Notes under the pieces: generated by a model | What the model was told of the DNA's origin: nothing | Seen by the model: the letters and a program-made list of their open reading frames with translations, nothing else | Database searches by the model: none | DNA from: Pseudomonadales bacterium | GTDB lineage: Bacteria > Pseudomonadota > Gammaproteobacteria > Pseudomonadales > Azotimanducaceae | Reading direction: 5' to 3' | Assembly (NCBI GenBank): GCA_028281005.1 | Contig: JANQKS010000079.1 | Location: forward strand, 1-64,000 | DNA: 64,000 bases | Shown here: positions 17,159 through 25,898 of the stretch, piece by piece | How the letters are laid out: each line of letters begins with the position of its first letter | Position numbering within the stretch: position 1 is the first letter of the stretch | Translations under genes and position numbers: made by a program

Positions 17159-18154
17159 ATGTCGAGGAAGCAATCACTTCTATATACGTACCCCACAACG
17201 TGGGTATTTGTAGACGACCAAGAACCCTTCTTAGATGCTGTGGAGCTTGCTATTCCAAGTAATCAGCCGTGTCAGTTATGGACCAATCCTAACGAATGTC
17301 TGACACACCTAACTGCCGATCGACAGCGAGTTGAATCGTTGAATCCTACATCGATTAGTGACCCTAACGATGACATTCTAGTGCGGTTTGAGCTCGACCA
17401 GATAGCCGCTTTTCCTACAAACAAGCATAGGTTCGGCTCCGTGGGAGTGGTTGTTGCTGATTATGCAATGCCTGGTGTTACTGGGTTGGAGCTATTCAGC
17501 GAGTTGAGTGACCATGAAGCAAAGAAAATCCTGCTGACGGGCGTCGCCGATGAAAAGTTGGCAGTGGAAGCCTTTAACGACGGACTTATTGATAGGTTTG
17601 TACTAAAAAGTGATCTTGCAGCAATGGAAAAAATGTTCAGGTTCTGTAGTGAACTTGAAAGAGCAAGCTTCGAGGAAATTCAGCAACCGTTAGTAAGTAT
17701 GCTTCCGCAGGAACTCCGGTCTTTCCTACAAAGTGAGGGCGTGTTCGAAGTGCTTTCAAAAGTTATCGCAGAGCGGAACATTTGCGAGTACTACTTTTCG
17801 TCTAGTCCTTTGGGCTACTTTTGTATAGATATCACTGGTGTGGCTTGTTTTGTTGCATTGGTCACAGATCGTACTCTAGGCGCTTTAATGACGACTATTG
17901 CTGATAGCGACGTGCCCGATGAAACAAAGCTTGCTGTAGAAAAACGCAAGATTATTACTTGCCTGTTCGATGATCTGGATTGGATAGGTGCAGCGGATTA
18001 TGACTGGGAGTACAACTCTGTTGAACTAACGTCTTCTGGCGGAAGCGACGGATTGTACTGGGGTCTTCACCTTGATCCACCAGTGGATGTTGACTTCGAT
18101 TCTACTTCTTGCTCTCTGCGTGCGTACTTATTGGAAACTTCAAAATCATTTTAG
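17159..18154 (+). CDS. Response regulator with unrecognised output domain
   Basis: 331 residues. The N-terminal receiver domain has the acidic pair D19-D20 (VFVDDQ), phospho-acceptor D101 (VVVADYAMPGVTGLEL), T127 (LLTGVAD) and K150 (FVLKS), all needed for phosphotransfer. The receiver is longer than usual, with about 40 extra residues (roughly 53-92) before the phospho-Asp strand. Residues 165-331 match no DNA-binding domain I know and are rich in acidic and aromatic residues. It is the likely partner of the convergent histidine kinase, whose 3' end overlaps it by 53 bp. The start ATG lies 2 bp after the amidohydrolase stop. Confidence 0.8.
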   Translation: MSRKQSLLYTYPTTWVFVDDQEPFLDAVELAIPSNQPCQLWTNPNECLTHLTADRQRVESLNPTSISDPNDDILVRFELDQIAAFPTNKHRFGSVGVVVADYAMPGVTGLELFSELSDHEAKKILLTGVADEKLAVEAFNDGLIDRFVLKSDLAAMEKMFRFCSELERASFEEIQQPLVSMLPQELRSFLQSEGVFEVLSKVIAERNICEYYFSSSPLGYFCIDITGVACFVALVTDRTLGALMTTIADSDVPDETKLAVEKRKIITCLFDDLDWIGAADYDWEYNSVELTSSGGSDGLYWGLHLDPPVDVDFDSTSCSLRAYLLETSKSF

Positions 18155-19406
18155 TGTATTTTCCGGGTTCTGATTCGCAACCTATCGAACCTGCGAACTG
18201 ATTTTCGATGGCTGCCTTGCAAAAGGCCAATCCCACACCGGTCCCAAATTCTGAATTAGTGTAGAAAGGTTCGAAGATCTTATTCATGTCTTTCGGATCA
18301 ATGCCAGGTCCGTTGTCCATGAACGAAAGTTTCACCGAACCTTTTTCAATCCAACTGTTGATCTCAATTACGGGGCTTTTCTCAGCTCCCAGTTTTTCAA
18401 ATGAATTTTTTAGGAGATTAAATACTATATGGACCATTAGAATCTCTGGCCCTCGAACTTCTGCGGTTGGGATGTCATTGCATTCAATGGCGGTTCGCTC
18501 GCGTTCGGATCTGTAGGGGTATCGCAGAAGTGCCTCGCGTATCGCGTTATCCAGGCTAAACACTTGTTTGCTTGGAGATTGGTTTTTTGGTCCCGTAACG
18601 TTCATTAAGAAAATGTCGATCAGCGTCGTTGCGGATTCGGCTTCGTCAACAATCGACCTTGGTGCTTTTGCTAAAAGTGAACGTCTTCTGTCATTTGGAA
18701 TGGTCGTGGATCCGTGGTTCACCAAGAGGTCTGGCATCACCTCTTCTAGCGCACGCGCTTTGGTCCGTATGCTCAGCAATGGAGTTCGGAGTTCATGGGC
18801 AATTGAAGAACCGATTGCCTCTGATAGTTCCGACCGGCTTGCTGCCTGGTCAGACTTTCTTCGGGCGATTAAGACCAGCGCGATGTATATGACAATATAA
18901 CCAGACATTAAAGTGATCCATGTCGGTTGTAGAGTCTCCCAGCTGATAGTCATTAAGGCGGAGGCGGCTAGAATCACGATGATCGACAATACGAATCCAA
19001 TCCAAAGAGCAACGACCAAATCTACGGATGCCAGAAGGAATACGCCTAAGGACGCTAAGAACTCAAATTCCCTTCGAACAACTACCACGACCTCAGGGTT
19101 TGGATTGCGAAGTTCGTTGAACAATCCAGCAAGCAAAAAGAGCGGGCCCGTGGTGAAGATCGCAAACAAAAATATACTGCGGAGGAATGCCGCGCCGTTC
19201 ATCATCTCAATTTGTTTGCATGCGACATACGGGAGCATCGCGAGAATAGCTATTCCACGCAGCCAGAATGACTCGGATTGGTTTTGCAACAAATTCAGCA
19301 TGCAAAACCCAAGATGCCCGAGGACGATTACTATCGAGATTAATGGAAGCCACGATCTAAATAGATCGTACGTTCCTGACGATGCATCTAGATACCTTCT
19401 TACCAT
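18102..19406 (-). CDS. Multi-TM sensor histidine kinase
   Basis: 434 residues. About six hydrophobic segments occupy residues 18-182, with little periplasmic material, so the signal is probably sensed in or near the membrane. The kinase core has the H-box SIAHELRTPLLS (H204), N-box NLLKNSFEKLG (N334), G1 DNGPGID (364-370), the F-box IFEPFYTN and G2 GTGVGLAF (388-395). No receiver domain is attached. Residues 44-60 (SESFWLRGIAILAMLPY) resemble the same part of the adjacent cyclase. The architecture recalls CqsS/LqsS-type quorum sensors, an untested comparison. It is divergent from the cyclase. Confidence 0.85.
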   Translation of the reverse strand: MVRRYLDASSGTYDLFRSWLPLISIVIVLGHLGFCMLNLLQNQSESFWLRGIAILAMLPYVACKQIEMMNGAAFLRSIFLFAIFTTGPLFLLAGLFNELRNPNPEVVVVVRREFEFLASLGVFLLASVDLVVALWIGFVLSIIVILAASALMTISWETLQPTWITLMSGYIVIYIALVLIARRKSDQAASRSELSEAIGSSIAHELRTPLLSIRTKARALEEVMPDLLVNHGSTTIPNDRRRSLLAKAPRSIVDEAESATTLIDIFLMNVTGPKNQSPSKQVFSLDNAIREALLRYPYRSERERTAIECNDIPTAEVRGPEILMVHIVFNLLKNSFEKLGAEKSPVIEINSWIEKGSVKLSFMDNGPGIDPKDMNKIFEPFYTNSEFGTGVGLAFCKAAIENQFAGSIGCESEPGKYTKMILKFPISTHAESKK

Positions 19407-19450
19407 CGAGTCTAGCCACCCGTTCGAGATTGCTAGATATAGGCATATTT

Positions 19451-19466
19451 TGTGACGTGCTTCAAA
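19451..19466. promoter_or_regulatory. CRP-like binding site between kinase and cyclase
   Basis: TGTGA-CGTGCT-TCAAA matches the CRP consensus TGTGA-N6-TCACA at nine of ten half-site positions and is flanked by A/T-rich DNA as in real sites. It lies 45 bp from the kinase start (minus) and 66 bp from the cyclase start (plus), so it could govern both. A site for a cyclic-nucleotide-responsive regulator beside a nucleotide cyclase suggests feedback. Found by eye in a 125-bp gap. Confidence 0.4.
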
Positions 19467-19531
19467 TCAATATCATGTATTGGTGTCGCGTCTCCTGCTA
19501 AAGTGAGAACTCAGCTTGGTGGTCTAATTAC

Positions 19532-20968
19532 ATGAAGTGGTTAGAGTCGATAGTCGCGTATCTTTCTCCCTCGATCTTGCTGGATGGAACCCCATGGAAA
19601 ACAGAGTGGCTGGAGAGAGAGAAAAGATCTTTCATACTAGCTCTCGCTATTTGGTTCGGATTAGCGGTGCCCGGCTATATTGGCCATTACTTTTTTTTTG
19701 ATCGAGTCAATGGGTTAGAGCCTTTAGAGTTTTGGTTGAGATTTCGCGTCGCAATGGCGACGGCCATGCTCGTAGGACTCGGTTTCTACTTGTCTCCTCT
19801 GACGGCCTCATCGCTATTCAGGCTGCCAGCCATTGTTCTCATTTGGCTTATGTGCTTCACGCAAGCTCATGTAGCCATCTGGTATTCAGTGGACGCCTGG
19901 ATTTTTGGCTTCATCTTCGTGATCGGCGGCGTGCTTATAATGCGGATGAACCCGATCAAAAGCCTCCTCTTCTCCTTAGTCACGATTTTGACAATCTACT
20001 ATCCTCTGATGACCGCTGGTTTGCCGCTGACATGGTACGGATCCGCCTCTGTTGTGACGCTACTATTTGTGGCGGTAATTCGAGGCGGACATCTGTCGGA
20101 TGTCCGGAACTACATGCTTGAGCAACAAAATGCAGCTGCTCAGAAGCAAATAATTGAGCTCAATTTGGAATTCGCTGATCGGATCAGGGCATTTATTCCA
20201 AAAGTCATAGCTGAGCGTCTCGAAGCCCTAGTGAATGAGAAGCGCTTTAGTATTTTGCAGGCAAGTGTAGAAGTATTGAGACCGGAAACAAAAAACGTAG
20301 CATGTCTGTTTAGTGACATTAGGGGATTCACTCAGGGATCCAAAAATCTGCAGAGCTTTGTTAATGACTCCGTCATGCCTGAAGTTCGTGCATGCTCAGA
20401 CGCCATTGAGAAATATGCGGGAATTCCGCGAAAAATTGGTGACCTAGTATTTGCGTACTTCGACGATAATGATGTTCGTATCAATGTTCTGAGGTCTTTG
20501 CTAGCAGGAATTGAGATAGCTCAGGTCAATGAGGACATGAATCAAACCGTTACTAGCGTAGAGGTTAAGAGATTTATTCTCCTTTCCGCTGGACCAGCAG
20601 TAGTTGGCAACATTGGTGGTTTGGACTCGTCAATGGAGATTACAGCGCTGGGATCCCCAGTGAATTTCTTGAGCCGTTTGGATGACGCGACAAAGATCCC
20701 GCAGCTTGCGGAAAAACTCTCCGTGGGCGACATTCTCATGTCCGAAGAAGCAAACTCGGTGCTTTTAGACTTAAACTCCCAAATTGAAACGACGACTTTC
20801 GATCTAACTGAACTCGGTATTGAGATCCGAGATTTTCCAGAAACCCGATTTATCTATAGTATGCGTCCTAACGAAAACAACTACGAGAAGATACTAGGAG
20901 CTCTAGAACAGAAGTGCGGAACTGGAATTGAACCCTCAGGAAATCGTGAATTCGCGACAGCAGTTTGA
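19532..20968 (+). CDS. Membrane class III adenylate/guanylate cyclase
   Basis: 478 residues. An N-terminal membrane region of about six helices (residues 33-190) is followed by a short helical linker and a C-terminal cyclase domain. Metal-binding Asp residues are D262 (CLFSDIRGFT) and D304 (KIGDLVFAYF). The transition-state Asn and Arg are in ALGSPVNFLSRLDD, so the domain should be active. It would make cAMP or cGMP, and base specificity cannot be read. Residues 64-80 (PLEFWLRFRVAMATAML) resemble the kinase's membrane region. Its 3' end overlaps the acyltransferase gene, and it heads a four-gene plus-strand run. Confidence 0.85.
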   Translation: MKWLESIVAYLSPSILLDGTPWKTEWLEREKRSFILALAIWFGLAVPGYIGHYFFFDRVNGLEPLEFWLRFRVAMATAMLVGLGFYLSPLTASSLFRLPAIVLIWLMCFTQAHVAIWYSVDAWIFGFIFVIGGVLIMRMNPIKSLLFSLVTILTIYYPLMTAGLPLTWYGSASVVTLLFVAVIRGGHLSDVRNYMLEQQNAAAQKQIIELNLEFADRIRAFIPKVIAERLEALVNEKRFSILQASVEVLRPETKNVACLFSDIRGFTQGSKNLQSFVNDSVMPEVRACSDAIEKYAGIPRKIGDLVFAYFDDNDVRINVLRSLLAGIEIAQVNEDMNQTVTSVEVKRFILLSAGPAVVGNIGGLDSSMEITALGSPVNFLSRLDDATKIPQLAEKLSVGDILMSEEANSVLLDLNSQIETTTFDLTELGIEIRDFPETRFIYSMRPNENNYEKILGALEQKCGTGIEPSGNREFATAV

Positions 20969-22406
20969 TGCTGAACTGCAAACCCTCCATGACCCAATCG
21001 TACCCGCAGACGTAAGGCAAATAGACCGGGTTGTTGGTCGAATAAAGCGAAGAGCAACAGATTCAAACTTTGTTGAGATTCGGATCTGGAAAATTAGTCC
21101 GCTCGGAGTGGAGTTTCTCGATCAAGATAACACCCTTTCATTGAGCAAGGGTGAGTCAATAGACCTTCAAATTGTCGTTTCTGGGCAACGATCCCTTTTT
21201 GAGGGACTAGTTGTCGATGTCGTCCGAACGCAGGATAAAGGCGTTTTGATTGGCGTACGACTATCAACCTCTACTGCGGTATCAGCGAAAGAGCATGGCG
21301 TCGAACGGAGAAAGACCACAAGGTGGATATGCTCTCAGGAGTTCTTCCCGACGTGCGTTGCTTTGAGCCCAGGTAGGTTTAACGACTATATCTATTTCCA
21401 AATACGCGACCTCAGTGCTCAAGGTCTAAGACTAGCTTGTAGTTTGCGGAACAAGTTCTTGCTTAAAGATATGGTCCTCAAGCTGATGATCAGCCTCCCT
21501 ATGGTTGGAGAGGCTAGCGCGATGATTCGAATTGTCCGCGTGGGCATTAGCTCGGAGGGTGGCCGCGATTTTCTTGTAGTAGGGGCTGAGTTTGTCGACA
21601 TAAATGAGACGACGAAATCCGCGATCGCGCAGTACCTCATTCAATTCAGCGACGTCGAAGATCTAGACTCGTTGAGAGAGCAAGGTTTTATTCCCGACTC
21701 TGTCGCCAATGGCGTGGATTTCTACTTCCTCAAAAGTGAAGAAGACTATCGCCAAGTCCTAAACTTGAGGTATGAAGCCCATCTAAGGGAAGGCAATTTT
21801 GGTGGGACGGATGTTACGCCTGAAGATCTAGCTGATTTACGCGATGCGTCAGGTCGGATATTGGTAGGCAAATACCATGAAAAAGTAGTCGCCACTGGTC
21901 GGATATTGTTCCCTGATGTCGACACTCCATTGGAACAAGAAGACTACATTGATTGGCCTGTAGAGCTCCCGAGGAGAGACCAGATCATTGAGTTGGGCCG
22001 GGTTTGTACTGATCCTACCTTTAGGAAAGGGGATCTTTTCGCACGGGTTCTCCAACAGGTCACAGCGACATGTGTACGCGTGGAGCGACCTTATGTGGTG
22101 GTTGTCGCGCTTCCCCACCTTCTAAAGTTGTATAAACGGCTAGGGTGCGAGGAGACGGGGCTGGTACACAAGCAGGAGTTCTGGAAAGAACAACAACATA
22201 TTTTGATTGTGAACGGGTTTGAGGTCTGTATGGGTAAAGGGGTAAGCCCGTTCGTTTGGAACTATATATACAGAGAACCGTTTGAATACTTGTTATCGGC
22301 TGGCCTGATCCAAATGGCGGGAATGGATAGAGTCAGAATAATGATCTACCGATCTTTATCGTGGATTACTAGCTTGGCAGCATTTCTGAAATTAGTTAAA
22401 AGATAG
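20928..22406 (+). CDS. Tandem PilZ-like domains fused to FeeM/LuxI-like N-acyltransferase
   Basis: Up to 492 residues. Residues 30-118 form a degenerate PilZ-like domain (WKISPLGVEFLD). Residues 126-240 form a good PilZ domain with RxxxR (R128-K-T-T-R132) and D-x-S-x-x-G (DLSAQGLRL, 161-169), the c-di-GMP-binding signature. Residues 260-437 look like a GNAT-fold N-acyl amino acid or acyl-homoserine-lactone synthase: LRYEAHLREG (280-289), IIELGRVCTDPTFRKGDLF (353-371) and LYKRLGCEETG (401-411). A hydrophobic helix may lie at 470-490. It overlaps the cyclase by up to 41 bp. The start is TTG 20928 or, equally plausible, GTG 20946 after CAGGAAATC. Confidence 0.72.
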   Translation: MNPQEIVNSRQQFDAELQTLHDPIVPADVRQIDRVVGRIKRRATDSNFVEIRIWKISPLGVEFLDQDNTLSLSKGESIDLQIVVSGQRSLFEGLVVDVVRTQDKGVLIGVRLSTSTAVSAKEHGVERRKTTRWICSQEFFPTCVALSPGRFNDYIYFQIRDLSAQGLRLACSLRNKFLLKDMVLKLMISLPMVGEASAMIRIVRVGISSEGGRDFLVVGAEFVDINETTKSAIAQYLIQFSDVEDLDSLREQGFIPDSVANGVDFYFLKSEEDYRQVLNLRYEAHLREGNFGGTDVTPEDLADLRDASGRILVGKYHEKVVATGRILFPDVDTPLEQEDYIDWPVELPRRDQIIELGRVCTDPTFRKGDLFARVLQQVTATCVRVERPYVVVVALPHLLKLYKRLGCEETGLVHKQEFWKEQQHILIVNGFEVCMGKGVSPFVWNYIYREPFEYLLSAGLIQMAGMDRVRIMIYRSLSWITSLAAFLKLVKR

Positions 22407-22410
22407 CTCA

Positions 22411-24684
22411 GTGAAACTCATTGACTTGCTTGTTTCTAGATTGATAGAACGAGCAAACGCTACATTAGCGATAGTCCTGTCTCTGGCCTTGATCGCCGCA
22501 TCAGGTTTGTCGCAAATCGCAATCACACCAGATAACCGAGCGTTTTATGGTGTCGAAAACGAAAACTATCAAGACCTCTTGCGCTTCGAAGACAAATTTG
22601 ATGTAAACAGCGTAGTCGCATTTGCGATCCACTACAAAACTCCGATCATCGAATCTCTCAGATTTCGTGAAGCTCTATCGTGGTTGGAGTTCAGTTCTCC
22701 GAACATAAAGAATTTTGTGAAGTCCACTTCCTTATCCTCGCTTTCGCAGGCGTTTTCTGTAGGCGACGAACTCCTTGTGACCGGCTTGTTGGACTACGTT
22801 TGTGGTGAGGTTTGTAGTCCCGAGCTAGTTAACTTACTAAAGAAGGAAAAGCTAGTTGGAAGGCTTGTTTCACCCGACTTGCGGACGGTTGCTCTGTACG
22901 TTGTTGTCGATGTTGACCCTGAACTTGTTGCGGATGTCACCGAAACACAACGTTCCGTAGAAGCGCTGGCGGATGAGTTCGAAAAGTTGTTTCCAGAGTT
23001 TGAGTTGCTCACAACGGGCGCAGTCCCAATGATGCAGGCGTTCGTCGATACTGCCGCAGCAGACTCAGTTACTGTGGTGGGAATTGCTTTCGTCGTTATT
23101 CTGCTCTTCCTTTGTCTCGCACTAGGCAGCTTTGTGCTGGGCTTCCTACTTTTTTCAACTGGACTGCTTGCTGCGTCTGTAGCGATGGGTCTTGCCGGTT
23201 GGGCGGGCCTTACGATAAACACAGCTACCTCTGTTGTACCCATAGTGGTATTCACTCTCGTTGTGGCAGGCGCTATGCACTTGGTAGTTCATTACCTTCA
23301 GAGAATGGCAGATATCGGCGGCGATGCGAAAACCAACTTGAGAGCTTCCTTTCTTGCTCAACTAACGCCGATGTTTTTGGCTACATTAACCTCTGCCGTG
23401 AGCCTGTTATCTCTATATTTCGTTACTTCTCCGCCTATCCGTGAACTTGGCACTCTGTCAGCGATTGGAGTCGTTGCGGGATTCGTTTTGTCCTTTCTCT
23501 TCTTGGGGCTTTTGTTGCCGAAAGTGAAGGCAAGTCCGCATGGACGAGTACACAGTTACGTTCGTCGATTTCTAAATGACTTTGCCCGAAATGCAAATGG
23601 TCATCTTTGGTTGACTGTAGCTACTGTTTTCAGTTTCTTGGTTGCAATTGCTGGGCTGACGCAGTTAAGAATTGACGATGACTTCATCCGATATTTCGAC
23701 GAAGGTGTCAGCTTCAGGGCAGATGTTGAGCGGATGATGGTGCTGGGTGTAGGTAGTCCCTATCACATTGAAATCATCCTCAGTAGCGCTGACGACGGAA
23801 CGATTTTTGAACCGCAAGTACTTGACTACTCTCGCGAACTAACAGGCGCTCTGCGTGATCATAACTCGGTTCTTAACGTAACTTCGATTGTCGACGTACT
23901 TGATGAAGTGGCCGCGATAATGGAAATTGATCTAGAAGAAGCATTTTCGTCTCCTGACATAACCAATCAGCTTTTTCTGGCCTACGAGTTAGGGCTTCCC
24001 TCAAACAGTTCTAGCACGGCGTTTGTCGACTCGAGTCGAACAAACCTGCGGTTTTCAGTATTGCTTAAGGATGTTTCCTCGAGCGAAACGCAAGCGATTG
24101 AGCGTCGCATTTATGCTGACCACGAAAGTGGGGGACCTGAAGGCACTAGAATTCTAGTAACGGGAGAAAACATTCCGGTTGCTCACCTGTCTGCTGACAA
24201 TATTGGAGATATGTTAAAAGGGCTAGGTCCAGTCGTGGTAATAGTAGCTGGATTGTTCGCGTTGCTGACGCGTCGCCTGCTGCTTTTTGGTGTGGGACTA
24301 TTGGCGATAGTCATTCCCATTGCCGCTGGCTTTGGACTTTGGGCATGGGGCGCAGGAGAGATTGGGCTTGCGGCTACGATTGTGCTTGCAATTACAATCG
24401 GCGTTGTCATCGATGACGCAATTCACATTCTGTATCGTTACGAAGCCAGTAGATCTGAGCTAAGTCTTAATGCCCCCGAAGCGGCTTCATACGCCGTGCA
24501 CAAGGCAGGTCCCGCCGTAGTGATAACGAGCATATGTCTGAGCATTGGCTTCATTCTACTTCTCTTTAGTGCCTATGCGGTCAACCAAGTATTCGGAATT
24601 GTGGCGTGTCTGATCTTTGCCTTGGCAATGTTATTCGACTTGATAGTTTTACCCAAGCTGTTAGCCTGGCGCCGCCTTACCTGA
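22411..24684 (+). CDS. RND/MMPL-type exporter
   Basis: 757 residues with the RND superfamily plan: one N-terminal helix, a large extracytoplasmic loop (about 35-215), five helices, then a repeat of the pattern (helix near 400, loop, five more helices). Conserved acidic and proline residues appear in VIDDAIHILYRYEASR of the second half, and VPIVVFTLVVAGAMHLVVHYL is the matching first-half segment. At this size it belongs to the COG1033 predicted exporters (lipid or hydrophobic substrates) rather than the 1,000-residue drug pumps. GTG start 4 bp after the acyltransferase stop, so coupling is likely. Confidence 0.85.
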   Translation: MKLIDLLVSRLIERANATLAIVLSLALIAASGLSQIAITPDNRAFYGVENENYQDLLRFEDKFDVNSVVAFAIHYKTPIIESLRFREALSWLEFSSPNIKNFVKSTSLSSLSQAFSVGDELLVTGLLDYVCGEVCSPELVNLLKKEKLVGRLVSPDLRTVALYVVVDVDPELVADVTETQRSVEALADEFEKLFPEFELLTTGAVPMMQAFVDTAAADSVTVVGIAFVVILLFLCLALGSFVLGFLLFSTGLLAASVAMGLAGWAGLTINTATSVVPIVVFTLVVAGAMHLVVHYLQRMADIGGDAKTNLRASFLAQLTPMFLATLTSAVSLLSLYFVTSPPIRELGTLSAIGVVAGFVLSFLFLGLLLPKVKASPHGRVHSYVRRFLNDFARNANGHLWLTVATVFSFLVAIAGLTQLRIDDDFIRYFDEGVSFRADVERMMVLGVGSPYHIEIILSSADDGTIFEPQVLDYSRELTGALRDHNSVLNVTSIVDVLDEVAAIMEIDLEEAFSSPDITNQLFLAYELGLPSNSSSTAFVDSSRTNLRFSVLLKDVSSSETQAIERRIYADHESGGPEGTRILVTGENIPVAHLSADNIGDMLKGLGPVVVIVAGLFALLTRRLLLFGVGLLAIVIPIAAGFGLWAWGAGEIGLAATIVLAITIGVVIDDAIHILYRYEASRSELSLNAPEAASYAVHKAGPAVVITSICLSIGFILLLFSAYAVNQVFGIVACLIFALAMLFDLIVLPKLLAWRRLT

Positions 24685-24731
24685 CAAAGCAATATCACCC
24701 CAACTAAGGGGGCGAGGGAGAAGATAGTAAC

Positions 24732-25487
24732 ATGGCGAGTAACATCGGCGACCTAGATCTCGCTGAACCAGACTTAAGTCAAATTGACTGGTCTGTATAC
24801 TCCGAGTACTACGACGAGCTCTGTAAAGCTAACCCCGCCTATCAAGAACTACTCTGGGATTTTTCTGAGAGGTTGGGATATTGGAATCTCCCGTCGGCGC
24901 CTGAGATTTGTGATTTTGGAGCAGGAACTGGTTCCTTCGTCCTGGCAGCTGGAAAAAAGATCCCCGATGCAAAATTTCATCACGTAGATTTTGATCGCGG
25001 AATGCTTGCGAGAGCTCATGCTAAGTACCGCGACTCGGGTCTCGATGTTGCGATTCACGAGCTAGATATCAGGGATTTCGCATCCGACTCTCTCAAATTC
25101 GACCTTTCAGTTTGTGTTAATACGCTCTACTCAATTCCAAACCATGAGGAAGTCTTGGCAATGATGAGGCGACAGACGAAACCAGGGGGAATGCTCTACA
25201 TTGTAGACTTCGGCAGAAAAGTAGAAGTGCTTGAGTGGGCAGTCTACATTCTTAGGAATCGGGTCAAAGATCTGGGTTTGAGGGAGACAATTCGTTGGTA
25301 TCGCCAGAATTCTGAAAATCTTTCACAGAATCGTAGAGGTGCAAAAGCCCAATCGGAGGGAACCTATTGGCTCCACACTCCAGAGGAATTTGAAGCCGCT
25401 CTTTCGATGGCTGGCTGGGAAGTCCTTGAGATAGACAAGTGCTATCGTGACTGCTGTGACCGTGCGGTTTGCATCAACCCGCCCTAA
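24732..25487 (+). CDS. Class I SAM-dependent methyltransferase
   Basis: 251 residues. The SAM-binding motif I is EICDFGAGTGSFVLAAG, motif II includes FHHVDFDRGML, and the motif IV region is FDLSVCVNTLYSIPN, followed by KPGGMLYIVDFG. This is a small-molecule methyltransferase of the UbiE/Methyltransf_25 type. It is the last gene of the cyclase-acyltransferase-exporter run, 47 bp after the exporter, with GGGAGA upstream. I infer it methylates the acyltransferase product or its precursor. The C-terminus is Cys-rich (DKCYRDCCDRAVC). It overlaps the convergent RidA gene by 14 bp. Confidence 0.82.
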   Translation: MASNIGDLDLAEPDLSQIDWSVYSEYYDELCKANPAYQELLWDFSERLGYWNLPSAPEICDFGAGTGSFVLAAGKKIPDAKFHHVDFDRGMLARAHAKYRDSGLDVAIHELDIRDFASDSLKFDLSVCVNTLYSIPNHEEVLAMMRRQTKPGGMLYIVDFGRKVEVLEWAVYILRNRVKDLGLRETIRWYRQNSENLSQNRRGAKAQSEGTYWLHTPEEFEAALSMAGWEVLEIDKCYRDCCDRAVCINPP

Positions 25488-25836
25488 CCCGAATCTCCAC
25501 GCGAGCGCCAGGGATAGCCAGTTCGGTGATACCAATCGCGGTCCACGCTGGATAAGGCTCTTTTATGAACTCGTCCTTCACTTTCATAAACGTGCCCATG
25601 TGCTCTTGTAGGCCCACGTGATAGCTGGTGAATTCGATGATGTTTGAGTAATCCAGACCCGCTTCGTTAAGAATTTCACCAACCAGTTGCCAGGCGCTGC
25701 GAAACTCTTCTTCTGCGGTTTCCCCTGAACCGATTTGTCCTGAGCAGTAGAGCACGCCGTCGTGGCGTTGGGCTGGGGCGAAGTGAAAATTCTCATAACC
25801 CTTCTTCATCGATTCCGGCAGGATCAGATCAGACAT
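25474..25836 (-). CDS. RidA family protein (YjgF/YER057c/UK114)
   Basis: 120 residues, the usual size. RidA proteins hydrolyse reactive enamine/imine intermediates from PLP enzymes. Family features are the GVLYCSGQIG strand, EFRSAWQLVGEILNEAGLDYSNIIEFTSYHV, and the C-terminal signature AWTAIGITELAIPGARVEIRV. The Arg that binds the carboxylate is expected in the last strand (R in VEIRVRA), while the usual P-x-A/S-R at the C-terminal motif is PGARVEI. ATG at 25836 was chosen by homology to the normal N-terminus; an upstream extension to 25923 overlaps the divergent gene. Confidence 0.85.
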   Translation of the reverse strand: MSDLILPESMKKGYENFHFAPAQRHDGVLYCSGQIGSGETAEEEFRSAWQLVGEILNEAGLDYSNIIEFTSYHVGLQEHMGTFMKVKDEFIKEPYPAWTAIGITELAIPGARVEIRVRAG

Positions 25837-25898
25837 TGGCGGCTCCCGTTGGTATATTTGCCAGGATCTTATAACTCTTAGGCTACACGGTAAACCGC

